DNA from: Halopseudomonas aestusnigri | Lineage (GTDB): Bacteria > Pseudomonadota > Gammaproteobacteria > Pseudomonadales > Pseudomonadaceae | Direction of reading: 5' to 3' | Length of the DNA stretch: 64,000 bases | NCBI RefSeq assembly: GCF_002197985.1 | Contig: NZ_NBYK01000004.1 | Span: forward strand, 62,001 to 126,000 | Shown here: one piece after another, positions 1 to 7,966 of the stretch | How the letters are laid out: every line of letters begins with the position of its first letter | How positions within the stretch are numbered: the first letter of the stretch is position 1 | The notes under the pieces: model-generated | Databases searched by the model: none | What the model saw: only the letters and a program-made list of their open reading frames with translations | Told to the model about the DNA's origin: nothing | Program-made: the position numbers and the translations under genes

Positions 1-992
1 GCTTCGTTGCTGATCAGCTGGGCCGCTTCATTGGCTTTCCACTTGGCCAGACTCACCAGTTGCCGGCGTTGAGCCGGGTCGGCCTGATCACGATCCAGCG
101 CCTCAAAGGCTGCCATCACGCTGCTGCGCATCAGCTCCAGCTGGACATACAGTCGCGCCGCCCGGTGCTGCAGCGCCTGGAAGCTGCCGATTGGGGCATC
201 GAACTGCACCCTGGTGCGCAGGTACTCAAGGGTCATGGCAAAGACCGCTTCGCAGCAGCCAAGCAGCTCGGCTGCAAGACAGGCTCGACCGCGATCCAGC
301 GCCAGCTCGAGTGCCGCCTCGAATTGGTCGCTGGAGAGCAGTGCAGATGCGTCGACCGCTGCGTCTTCAAGCAGCAGTTGCGCCATATTGCGCGCATCAA
401 TCATCTGCCGACGCTGCAGCGTCATGCCAGCCGTACCGGCGGGTACGGCGAATACCCCGCGCTGACCGTCTTCGAGGCGCGCAATCACCAGCCAGCCGTC
501 GGCCTCCAGGCCATCGATTACCCAGCTCTTCCTGCCACTGAGCCGGTAACCACTATCGGTTCTGATCGCACGGGTATCGCACAGATCCGGCTGGTGGCGG
601 TCGGCTTCTTCGAGAGCCAGCGCCCAGCGCTGTTCGCCTGCGATCAGACCCGGCAGCAGGCCCTGCTTCTGACTATCACTGCCCAGTTGTTCGATAAGAC
701 TGCCGCACAACACCACGCTGCTCAGCAAGGGAGACGCACTGAGGTGACGACCGATCTGCTCGAAAATCGGCGCAAAGCCGGCAAAACCGAAGTCGAGCCC
801 GCCCTGGTCTTCGGCGAAGGCGACCGCGGACCAACCCAGTTCAACCATCCCCTGCCAGACCTGCGGGTCAAAGCCAACGGCCGCGTCGGCGTCGCGCAGG
901 GCGCGTTGGGCAGCCACCGGGGAGCGTGCCGCCAGGAAGTCCTGCGCACTGTCCAGCAGCTGCTGCTGGTCTTCGTTGTAGATCAGGCTCAT
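1..992 (-). CDS. acyl-CoA dehydrogenase, beta-type subunit (3' end cut by window edge)
   Basis: Acyl-CoA dehydrogenase-family flavoprotein. The reading frame starts MSLIYNEDQQQLLDSAQDF and runs off the left edge after about 330 residues, so the C-terminal end is not visible. The N-terminal helical domain, the middle beta domain and the start of the C-terminal helical domain (VQFDAPIGSFQALQH, the usual R-x-Q-F-x-x-x-I-G-x-F-Q signature) can be read. The ATG overlaps the stop of the upstream ACAD by 4 bp (ATGA), which points to translational coupling and a fixed subunit ratio. Steroid side-chain ACADs (FadE26/27, FadE28/29 types) are alpha2beta2 heterotetramers made from neighbouring genes. This looks like the second subunit of such a pair. 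The exact substrate cannot be told. Confidence 0.85.
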   Translation of the reverse strand, partial: MSLIYNEDQQQLLDSAQDFLAARSPVAAQRALRDADAAVGFDPQVWQGMVELGWSAVAFAEDQGGLDFGFAGFAPIFEQIGRHLSASPLLSSVVLCGSLIEQLGSDSQKQGLLPGLIAGEQRWALALEEADRHQPDLCDTRAIRTDSGYRLSGRKSWVIDGLEADGWLVIARLEDGQRGVFAVPAGTAGMTLQRRQMIDARNMAQLLLEDAAVDASALLSSDQFEAALELALDRGRACLAAELLGCCEAVFAMTLEYLRTRVQFDAPIGSFQALQHRAARLYVQLELMRSSVMAAFEALDRDQADPAQRRQLVSLAKWKANEAAQLISNE

Positions 993-2194
993 GAGCGCAC
1001 TCCCTGGACCGGGTCCGGCAGGCCAAGCACCCGCTTGGCAATGACATTCAACTGTACTTCCGACGAGCCGCCGGCAATGGTCTGGGCAAAACTCATCAAC
1101 CAGGCCCCGGTCAGATCGAGATCACGACTGGCGAATCCGTCACCGCTCCAGCCCATGGACTGATTGCCCAGCAACTGCAGCAGGATTTCGAACTTCTCGC
1201 GTTCCTGCTCGGTATGCACCAGCTTGGAGATAGCCATCAGACCGGAGACGTCCTGACGGGCGCTGAGGCTGTCGATCATCCGGCGATTGGTCAGACTGAA
1301 AGCCTGCTCATCCATCAGACAGGCAACAGCCCGCTGCTGAAGTGCAACTTCGTCAGCATCTTGCGGCGCCGGCAGACAGCGCTTGACGTATTCGTCCAGG
1401 TCAAAGTGGGTAGGCAGTGCCGACTCACTGAACCGCGACATGGCACGGCGTTCGTGCTGCAGCAGGGCCTTGCCCAGCTTCCAGCCGTCGTTAACTTCAC
1501 CAATGAGCTGCGAGCGCGGTACCCGAACATTGTCAAAGAACACCTGACAGAAAGAGGACTTTCCGCTGATCAGATCAATCGGCGAGACGCTAACACCAGG
1601 CGACGTCATATCCAGCACAATCAGGCTGATACCCTTCTGCTTGGGCACCATGGGGCCGGTGCGCACCAATGCGTACATCCAGTCGGACTTGTTGCCGTAG
1701 GAAGTCCAGATCTTGGTGCCGTTGATCACGTAATCGTCACCATCAAGCACTGCCGTTGTGCGCAAGCTGGCCAGATCCGAACCGGCATTGGGCTCGGAGA
1801 ACCCCTGGCACCAGCGAATTTCACCACGCGCCATCGGCGGCAGAAAACGCTGTTTCTGCTCCTCGCTGGCATATTCCAGCAACACCGGGCCAAGCATCCA
1901 GATACCCAGATTGATCTGGGGTGGACGACAGTGCAGGCGACGCATTTCAGCATCCAGAATGGCGCTGCGGCGCACATCCAGACCACCACCGCCGTAGGCG
2001 ACCGGCCAATCCGGGCAAAACCAGCTCTTGTCTCTCATCCGCTCGAACCAGAGCTTCTGGTCTTCACTGCAAAACTCGACATTGCGCCCGCCCCAGACCA
2101 TTTCCTCTGACGGCATCGGTGTGCGCATCGAGGCCGGGCAATTGGCTTCAAGCCAGGCCCGGGTTTCGGCGCGAAACTCTTCCAACTCGTTCAT
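989..2194 (-). CDS. acyl-CoA dehydrogenase, alpha-type subunit
   Basis: A 401-residue acyl-CoA dehydrogenase. Visible family features are the FAD-contacting segment WCQGFSEPNAGSDLASL, the KIWTSYG strand and the C-terminal IAGGSSEVQLNVIAKRVLGLP. The frame stays open upstream to 2533 but would then overlap the preceding flavoprotein gene by more than 200 bp. The ATG at 2194 (MNELEEF) gives a normal ACAD N-terminus. The 3' end overlaps the next ACAD by 4 bp. A palindromic candidate operator (2277-2300) lies about 85 bp upstream. It probably introduces the alpha-beta double bond into a steroid acyl-CoA together with its partner. The side-chain or ring intermediate it acts on is not known. Confidence 0.9.
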   Translation of the reverse strand: MNELEEFRAETRAWLEANCPASMRTPMPSEEMVWGGRNVEFCSEDQKLWFERMRDKSWFCPDWPVAYGGGGLDVRRSAILDAEMRRLHCRPPQINLGIWMLGPVLLEYASEEQKQRFLPPMARGEIRWCQGFSEPNAGSDLASLRTTAVLDGDDYVINGTKIWTSYGNKSDWMYALVRTGPMVPKQKGISLIVLDMTSPGVSVSPIDLISGKSSFCQVFFDNVRVPRSQLIGEVNDGWKLGKALLQHERRAMSRFSESALPTHFDLDEYVKRCLPAPQDADEVALQQRAVACLMDEQAFSLTNRRMIDSLSARQDVSGLMAISKLVHTEQEREKFEILLQLLGNQSMGWSGDGFASRDLDLTGAWLMSFAQTIAGGSSEVQLNVIAKRVLGLPDPVQGVRS

Positions 2195-2276
2195 GCTGTA
2201 CCTGCTCGCTGTTACATCCGGGCCAGACCCGGGGAGACAAAGTGTGTTAGCGACTCTACGAGGGCGTCCGGCGACC

Positions 2277-2300
2277 GGCGTCGTCCGTCCGGACGACGCC
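2277..2300. promoter_or_regulatory. palindromic candidate operator, site 1
   Basis: Perfect inverted repeat with 10-bp arms and a 4-bp centre (GGCGTCGTCC, GTCC, GGACGACGCC). The 18-bp core at 2280-2297 has the same arms as the site at 30483. It lies between the flavoprotein stop and the ACAD pair, so it could serve an internal promoter. No T-run follows on either strand, so it does not look like an intrinsic terminator. Confidence 0.6.
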
Positions 2301-2309
2301 GTAAACAGC

Positions 2310-3791
2310 TCAGCTCGACAGTGCAGCTGCGCTGCGGCCGGCCATACGGCCAAAGAATGTGGAGTCGCCAAGCGAAAGACCGGAGCTGTAACCCTCCCCC
2401 CAGCGAGGCAGGCCGCAGGCAGTTCGGCCGGCGGCATAGAGCCCGGTAATGGCTTCACCGTCAGCGTCAAGCACCTCACCGGTGGGTTTTGTCGCCAGAC
2501 CGCCCAGGGTGAAGGCGTGCGCCTGGAAGTCACCCTTGCAATAGCTCAGGGCGGCAAATGGCGGCTCGGTAAGCGGTCGCAGCCACTCCTCGCTCTTGTG
2601 AAAATGCGGGTCCTCACCGGCAGCGGCATAGCGGTTGAACTCCTCAACGGCGTGCACAAGCGCGCCGGCAGGCAGCCCAAGCTCCTGTTCGACCTCCTCC
2701 CAGCTTTCGCCAACAGCAGCAATCTCAAGATCTTCCTGCAGAATCGGTCGACCGAATATTTCGTTATCTACCAGCAGCCAGGCGCGGCCCTGAGGCTGCC
2801 GCAACACTGCGTGGGCAACCCGGCCGTGGTAACTGTCCTCGTTGACAAAACGCTGGCCGTGGCCGTTTACGAAGATTCCCTTGACCAGCGACGCCGGCGG
2901 AAAGAACGGCAGCGTCGCGAAAAATTCCTGCATGTTCAGCGTGGCGGCACCAACACTGATGCCCATGCGAATACCGGAGCCATCATCATTGCCACCGGTG
3001 ACCGGCAATTGGCAATCCAGGGCCGACGGAACGAAACGGCGGACCATGTCGGCATTGCAGATAAACCCGCCGGCACAAAGGATCACGCCACGGCGCGCTC
3101 GAAGATAGCGAATCTGGCCATCCTGGCGCGCCACAACGCCAACCACACGCCGGTGTTCGCCAATCACCAGTGCCAGGGCCCGGCTGTTGCAATGCAACTG
3201 GGCGCCCAGCGCCACCGCCTGATCACACAAGACCTTCATCAACACCTGACCGCCGCCCCATCCGGTGAACTGCACGGTGTGCCCGCGCGGCGCCGGTTGC
3301 GCTTCGGCACTCCAGGGCCAGGCCTTTTCGTTGCCAGACCACAGCAGGGTGTCGTCGGTCGGCGGCTCGATCCACTTGCCCGGCAGGTAGGTCCCCTTGA
3401 AGGGCACCCCCAGGCTACGCAGCCAGTTGAAATGCTGGACCGCATTCTCGGCATACACATCAACCCGTTCAGCGTCGGCAGCCGGCCCGCCGGACATCAT
3501 CAGGTAGCGGCGCAGGTCGTCGGTACTGTCACTGAACCCATGCTCACGCTGCACGTCGGTACCTCCGTTACCGCCGACATAGACCTCGCCGCCGGACAAT
3601 GCAGCGCTGCCGCCACCGGCACCCGCCACCTCCAGCACGATCACATCAGCGCCAGCGTTGCGCGCCTCGATTGCTGCGCATGCGCCGGCAGCTCCAAAGC
3701 CCACCACCACTACGTCGGCTTCATCATCCCAGCCCGGCACCTGCGCTTCGGACACTGCCCGTCCCGGGGAATAACGCACTTCCTCGCTCAT
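2310..3791 (-). CDS. FAD-dependent 3-ketosteroid dehydrogenase-like flavoprotein
   Basis: A 493-residue protein of the FAD_binding_2 (fumarate reductase/KstD) family. The dinucleotide-binding motif VVVGFGAAGACAA lies near residues 28-40, followed by the second FAD segment (GGSAALSGGEVYVGG). Near the C-terminus GLYAAGRTACGLPRWGEG leads into SSGLSLGDSTFFGR. Relatives in steroid clusters dehydrogenate 3-oxosteroids at C1-C2 or C4-C5. This one lacks the Tyr-Pro-Gly-x-Gly motif seen in the other KstD at 24133-25857, so a different position (for example delta-4) is plausible but is inference. It follows the OYE gene after 33 bp in the operon starting at 6401. Confidence 0.85.
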   Translation of the reverse strand: MSEEVRYSPGRAVSEAQVPGWDDEADVVVVGFGAAGACAAIEARNAGADVIVLEVAGAGGGSAALSGGEVYVGGNGGTDVQREHGFSDSTDDLRRYLMMSGGPAADAERVDVYAENAVQHFNWLRSLGVPFKGTYLPGKWIEPPTDDTLLWSGNEKAWPWSAEAQPAPRGHTVQFTGWGGGQVLMKVLCDQAVALGAQLHCNSRALALVIGEHRRVVGVVARQDGQIRYLRARRGVILCAGGFICNADMVRRFVPSALDCQLPVTGGNDDGSGIRMGISVGAATLNMQEFFATLPFFPPASLVKGIFVNGHGQRFVNEDSYHGRVAHAVLRQPQGRAWLLVDNEIFGRPILQEDLEIAAVGESWEEVEQELGLPAGALVHAVEEFNRYAAAGEDPHFHKSEEWLRPLTEPPFAALSYCKGDFQAHAFTLGGLATKPTGEVLDADGEAITGLYAAGRTACGLPRWGEGYSSGLSLGDSTFFGRMAGRSAAALSS

Positions 3792-3824
3792 GCCATCTCC
3801 TGTATTTGAATCGTGATGGGTAAC

Positions 3825-5063
3825 TCAGCCAGCCGCAGGCAAGCTGTTCAGAATCGGATCACCGGCGCGGCCCAGCACGCAGGAGGTGCCACCCTCGGTG
3901 TACATCATGGCCACGCAGCGGTTGCACGCCGTGCAGCCGCTCTGCGTCAATGCACCCTGCTGCAGGTCACGCACCCAGGCCGGGTCGTGGATCAACACCC
4001 GTCCCATCGCCATCAGGTCAAACCCTTCATCGCACAGGGTGGAAACCCCCTCAGCGGAGGTCAGACCACCCAGATAGGCCAGCGGCACATTTACCGCAGC
4101 ACGGATCTGGCGCGCATACTTGAGCAGATACAGCGGCTTGAACTCACGCGGCTTCTCGAACCGCTGCTGCAGGTACATGGCCAGTTTCATGATCGGATTG
4201 GTGACCACCGCCCGGTTCTCCGCAGGGAAGGACGAGCCGAACATGGTGGTGATGGACTCGGCGTTCAGGCCCGCGCTGAGTACAAGCGCATGCGCGCCCT
4301 CCGCTTCGAGCGCCCTTGCAATGGCAACCCCTTCCTCAATGTGGTTACCGCCACGCACGCCCTCGGTAATGCTGAACTTGCACAGCACCGCCATCTCGCG
4401 CCCCACCGCATCCAGCACGGAGCGCAGTACTTCGCGGGGAAAGCGCAGGCGATTTTCGAGGGAGCCGCCATATTCATCAGTGCGCTTGTTGTACAGCGGT
4501 GAGAGAAACTGGCTCAGCAGGTAGCCGTGGCCCATGTGGATTTCCACCGCGTCAAAGCCGGCCTGCTTCGCCAGCCGGGCACCGCGGGCAAAATCGGCAG
4601 CGATGCGCTGCATGTCTGCACGGGTCATCTGGCGCTTGAAGAACATGCCGCTCATCAGCCCGATCTTGTTGAAGCCGCCGCTGGCCGACAAGGGCCGGCG
4701 CTGACCGGGCTGCGGGGTAAAGACAAAACAGCCACCATGGGTGATCTGCGCCGACGCCGCGCCGCCTTCGCGGTGTACCGCATCGGTAAGCGCTCGCAGG
4801 TGCGGCAGGGTTTGCTCGTTCAGCTGAATCTGGTTGGGCAAGGTGCAGCCGTCATCACTTACCGCACAGTAGGCAACGGTGGTCATTGCCGCACCACCGG
4901 CAACAATACCGGCATGGAATTGCACCAGCTGCCGTGACGGCACACCATTGGGCGACATGCCTTCGTTGGTGGCGGCCTTGATAAAGCGGTTCTTCAGCTG
5001 CAACGGACCAATCTGCACGGGCACGAAAGCGCCACGCACCTGAGTGCTGACGTTACTGGTCAT
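3825..5063 (-). CDS. NADH:flavin oxidoreductase (Old Yellow Enzyme family)
   Basis: A 412-residue protein with the OYE TIM barrel and the family signature NKRTDEYGGSLENRLRFP. A C-terminal cysteine cluster (GCTACNRCVAMM, then one more Cys) resembles the iron-sulfur motif of 2,4-dienoyl-CoA reductase, but the C-terminal FAD/NADPH domain is missing. The ATG at 5063 was chosen because GGAG lies 7 nt upstream; a TTG at 5075 is less likely. It overlaps the end of the SnoaL gene by 11 bp. BaiCD and BaiH of bile-acid 7-dehydroxylation belong to the wider family, so reduction or oxidation of an unsaturated 3-oxosteroid is a reasonable guess. Confidence 0.85.
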   Translation of the reverse strand: MTSNVSTQVRGAFVPVQIGPLQLKNRFIKAATNEGMSPNGVPSRQLVQFHAGIVAGGAAMTTVAYCAVSDDGCTLPNQIQLNEQTLPHLRALTDAVHREGGAASAQITHGGCFVFTPQPGQRRPLSASGGFNKIGLMSGMFFKRQMTRADMQRIAADFARGARLAKQAGFDAVEIHMGHGYLLSQFLSPLYNKRTDEYGGSLENRLRFPREVLRSVLDAVGREMAVLCKFSITEGVRGGNHIEEGVAIARALEAEGAHALVLSAGLNAESITTMFGSSFPAENRAVVTNPIMKLAMYLQQRFEKPREFKPLYLLKYARQIRAAVNVPLAYLGGLTSAEGVSTLCDEGFDLMAMGRVLIHDPAWVRDLQQGALTQSGCTACNRCVAMMYTEGGTSCVLGRAGDPILNSLPAAG

Positions 5064-5514
5064 CGGGTTCTCCAAGGTTGCGACCGGTTACCACCGAGTG
5101 CAGCCGACAGACCGTTTCTACGATCTGCCAGCGGCCATCAGACTTGCGATAACGGTCCTGATAGGTTCCGCCGAGCTGGCGGGTCAGCCCGCTGTCGGCG
5201 TTCAGATTGAAGTAATAAATCGCCCAGCAAGCGCTGGCGGTGTCGGCCGACTCCAGGGTGATTTCCGGGTTGGCGGCATGGTGCAGGTCAATAACGCTGG
5301 GCTGGCAGGCCATCTGCCGATACACTTCGATAAACGCATCCCGGTCGCGGAAGGTGCCAATCGGGCCGAAGTCGATCCAGACAGGCCCTTCGGCAAAACA
5401 TCCGCGAATCGACTCCACGTCCTTGCGATCACAGGCGTTCAGATAACGATGCTTGAGGCTGCGGATGGATTCCATATCCTCCAGCCGCTGCAGACGTTGC
5501 ACAATAGCGTCCAT
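5053..5514 (-). CDS. SnoaL/NTF2-fold protein, possible bile-acid dehydratase (BaiE-like)
   Basis: A 153-residue SnoaL_4-type protein. Recalled against the clostridial bile acid 7-alpha-dehydratase BaiE, the pattern fits over most of the length: an N-terminal LEDMESIRSLKHRYL, a central H-H-x-x-N-P-E-I-T, W in CWAIYYF, then GGTYQDRYRKSDGRWQIVET. The tyrosine in KHRYL and the first histidine of LHHAANPEI sit where BaiE has catalytic residues. This is a by-eye comparison, not an alignment, and the family is broad; ketosteroid-isomerase-like or hydratase roles are alternatives. It lies 2 bp after the SDR and overlaps the OYE gene. Confidence 0.8.
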   Translation of the reverse strand: MDAIVQRLQRLEDMESIRSLKHRYLNACDRKDVESIRGCFAEGPVWIDFGPIGTFRDRDAFIEVYRQMACQPSVIDLHHAANPEITLESADTASACWAIYYFNLNADSGLTRQLGGTYQDRYRKSDGRWQIVETVCRLHSVVTGRNLGEPDDQ

Positions 5515-5516
5515 GC

Positions 5517-6401
5517 TCAGCCCACCCTTGCCGGATGCACCGCCGGCGGCGAACCCAACTGCTGACGCAAAGAGGCAGGTTGCCGGTCATCCAGGTCTCG
5601 CAAACCGTAAGCGAGCGCCTGCTCGGCAACAATCAGCGTGTGGCCGTTAAGACGCTCAAGCTCGGGGTCTTTCCACAATGAGTGGATTACCCTGCCGGTG
5701 AATTGCGGCGTCTCCGCACGCTCAAGAAAAGCCGCGTAATCAACGTTGTCGTCAGCGCCAGCCAGAGCGCTGCGCTCGGTCTTTTGCAGTCCGAGCCAGA
5801 GCGATACAGCATTGACCGGTGTCGACTCAAGGTCGACCGCCATATCAGCTGCCATCTTGTCGCAACCGGCTTTCTGCGCCCCGTACGCGGGGCCGTGCAT
5901 ATAGCAGTTGGCGCCAAAGCTGGAGATAAATACGATCAGGCCCTGTGTGCTGCGCAACAGCAGCGGCATGGCGTAGTAACTGGCAACGTAAGCCGAGCGC
6001 AGCCCGACGTCGAGCATCTGTGACATGGCCAGCGGCTTTTCCCAGAACGGCCCCGGCGCAGTCAGCTGCGGAGGAAGGAAGGTGGCGTTATTGACCAGCA
6101 GATCAAGCCGCCCCTGCTCACGCTCGATACGCTCGAACAGCGCAGCAACCTGTGCATCGTCGGCGTGATCGCATTGCACCGCGATGCCGTGACCGCCGGC
6201 ATCACTGACAGCTGCCGCACTGGCCTCAAGATTGCCACTCAGCCGCTGCCCGCCAACCGTGTCGGTACCAATACCGGACAATGTACGGCCACTCAGGTAA
6301 ACCGTCATGCCAAGTGCGCCAAGCGCCTCGGCTATCCCGGCGCCAACACCTCGGCTGGCGCCTGTCACCAGGGCGATACCCGCGCAAGATCCATTGTGCA
6401 T
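5517..6401 (-). CDS. short-chain dehydrogenase/reductase
   Basis: A 294-residue SDR. TGASRGVGAGIAE (Rossmann TGxxxGxG) lies at residues 14-26, LVNNAT follows, the catalytic Ser is in FISSFGA, and the Tyr-x3-Lys is YGAQK. The long loop after the cofactor motif and the length near 290 resemble the DHRS1-type branch. AAGGA lies 8 nt before the ATG. It is the first gene of a minus-strand operon that continues with SnoaL, OYE, flavoprotein and ACAD genes, with a candidate operator (6458-6475) about 57 bp upstream. A hydroxysteroid dehydrogenase function is inferred from context only. Confidence 0.88.
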   Translation of the reverse strand: MHNGSCAGIALVTGASRGVGAGIAEALGALGMTVYLSGRTLSGIGTDTVGGQRLSGNLEASAAAVSDAGGHGIAVQCDHADDAQVAALFERIEREQGRLDLLVNNATFLPPQLTAPGPFWEKPLAMSQMLDVGLRSAYVASYYAMPLLLRSTQGLIVFISSFGANCYMHGPAYGAQKAGCDKMAADMAVDLESTPVNAVSLWLGLQKTERSALAGADDNVDYAAFLERAETPQFTGRVIHSLWKDPELERLNGHTLIVAEQALAYGLRDLDDRQPASLRQQLGSPPAVHPARVG

Positions 6402-6457
6402 CTGGCTTTTCCTTTTCTTGTTTTCACCCGATTGTGAAAACTCGCCAGTGCAGCAAC

Positions 6458-6475
6458 ATCGTCCAAGCAGACGAT
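6458..6475. promoter_or_regulatory. palindromic candidate operator, site 2
   Basis: ATCGTCC-AAGC-AGACGAT; 6 of 7 arm positions are symmetric. It lies in the divergent region between the SDR at 6401 (minus) and the small ORF/araC genes (plus). A weaker half-site (GGACGAG at 6515-6521) with the same layout is 46 bp to the right. Confidence 0.5.
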
Positions 6476-6604
6476 ACCGACCGTTCGTCGCCAGAAGCCG
6501 TACCTAACCCGTTTGGACGAGGTGCAGGCTTGTCGGATCGGGAAAATACCGCCTTATCTGAATACCCCAATTGGCTCATACAATCTCAAGAAGAGGGCCT
6601 TAGC

Positions 6605-6778
6605 ATGAACAGATCACGACTCCATCTCTGGATTTGTGGCAGTGCCGCAGCGTTGTTGCTGATGCTGATGACCGCCGCGCTCAACTCGCCGCTGGCGCAG
6701 TATGACCAGCCGCGTTGCGCTGGCAGCCAGTCCCTGTGCCCCAGCGGTCCCCTGCCGGTAGCCAGGCTGCTGCCCTAG
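6605..6778 (+). CDS. small hypothetical membrane or secreted protein (57 aa)
   Basis: A short frame beginning MNRSRLHLWICGSAAALLL with one hydrophobic segment (about residues 7-26) and a polar tail containing two cysteines (PRCAGSQSLCPSG). AAGAAGAGG lies upstream of the ATG at a slightly long spacing. It is on the same strand as the araC-type gene, 84 bp before it. The hydrophobic segment could be a signal peptide or membrane anchor. No family is recognised, and it may be a chance ORF. Confidence 0.35.
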   Translation: MNRSRLHLWICGSAAALLLMLMTAALNSPLAQYDQPRCAGSQSLCPSGPLPVARLLP

Positions 6779-6862
6779 CAGCCGCCGAACTCCGTGCCGC
6801 TTGGCGCATGCAAGCGGCCTGCGTGGCCCGAGCGCTGGCTCTTCTGCATTGACGAGTGATCA

Positions 6863-7861
6863 ATGAACACGGATGCGCGCTACATCTTCTGGCTGCTGGA
6901 TTTCCTTGCGCACCAAGGCGTTGATACCGACGCACTCCGATCAGCGCATGGTCTGGACGATCTCAAATCCATGGACATGCCGGTAAGCAGCCGGACCCAC
7001 ACGGCACTGCTCCTGGACGCTATGGAGAAGACGGGAGATCCGGGGCTCGGGCTCAAGCTGGGCTATCAGCGATCGCTGGCAACCTATGACCAGCTTGCCT
7101 TTCTGATGCTCAGTTGCTCGACCTTTCGCGAGGCAAACACCACCGGACTGAAGTACCAAAACTACCCCGGTCGTTTTTCCGGACATTCGATCATCACGAC
7201 CTTCAGCGAAATAGACGGTCAGGGCTGCTATCAGGTCAACCTGAACGAAGACCTGGGACCCCTTCGGCTGCTGGCCGTTGAAGAACTGCTGGCCAATATC
7301 ATGGCAACCGCTCGATGGGTACTGGGTCAGCCCTTACCGGTAACCAGGCTTCGTTGCGACTACCCTGCGCCGAAGCACGCAAGCGAGTACCGGGCCATTT
7401 TCAACTGCGAGCCCCAGTTCGATACACCGGTTATCCAGCTGTTCTTCGACGCGGCAGTCCTCGATGCACCGATGCCGAACGCCAGCCCCCAAAGCGCAAG
7501 ACTCTATGAGGCAATGTGCGCGGAGCACAGCATCCGGCGCATGGGGGGAAACATGGCCTGGCGGGTATGGCCGCTGATCGTCAAGGACCCTGCCAACCCG
7601 CCAAATGCCGATCAGGCTGCCGCCCAACTCTGCTGCAGCCCAAGGACATTGAGACGCAAACTGCAGTCGGAGGGCTGGCAGTACCAGCAGATCATTGACC
7701 GCGTCCGTGAAATCCATGCCCGTCGCGGTCTCAGCGATCCGACCCTGTCAGTCACCCAGCTGGCCTTTCAACTGGGCTACTGCGATCACTCCGGATTTCT
7801 CAAGGCGTTCAGGAAATGGACCGGCATAACGCCGCGAGAATTCAGAAGCCGCCTGCTTTAG
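6863..7861 (+). CDS. AraC-family transcriptional regulator
   Basis: A 332-residue protein with an N-terminal ligand-sensing domain of the Arabinose_bd/OruR type (to about residue 200). The C-terminal double helix-turn-helix reads CCSPRTLRRKLQSEGWQYQ, then VTQLAFQLGYCDHSGFLKAF and the closing TGITPREFR. It probably controls the three-gene catabolic operon starting 105 bp downstream at 7967, and perhaps also the divergent SDR operon. AraC proteins normally bind direct repeats, so it is not the obvious reader of the palindromes in this region. Confidence 0.9.
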   Translation: MNTDARYIFWLLDFLAHQGVDTDALRSAHGLDDLKSMDMPVSSRTHTALLLDAMEKTGDPGLGLKLGYQRSLATYDQLAFLMLSCSTFREANTTGLKYQNYPGRFSGHSIITTFSEIDGQGCYQVNLNEDLGPLRLLAVEELLANIMATARWVLGQPLPVTRLRCDYPAPKHASEYRAIFNCEPQFDTPVIQLFFDAAVLDAPMPNASPQSARLYEAMCAEHSIRRMGGNMAWRVWPLIVKDPANPPNADQAAAQLCCSPRTLRRKLQSEGWQYQQIIDRVREIHARRGLSDPTLSVTQLAFQLGYCDHSGFLKAFRKWTGITPREFRSRLL

Positions 7862-7966
7862 ACCATCTCTGGCCACTCAGGCCTGTTAACTGGCCAAACC
7901 TGCCAATGCCCGCCGCCGACCATTCATTAGCATCCTTCAACACACACAGCCAAAAGGATAACCCCC

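Noticed and set aside
191..3809. Long plus-strand open frames opposite the ACAD and flavoprotein genes (for example 2028-3809)
   Set aside because: They run antisense to genes with clear family motifs and have no domains or ribosome binding sites of their own. They are a by-product of high GC content.
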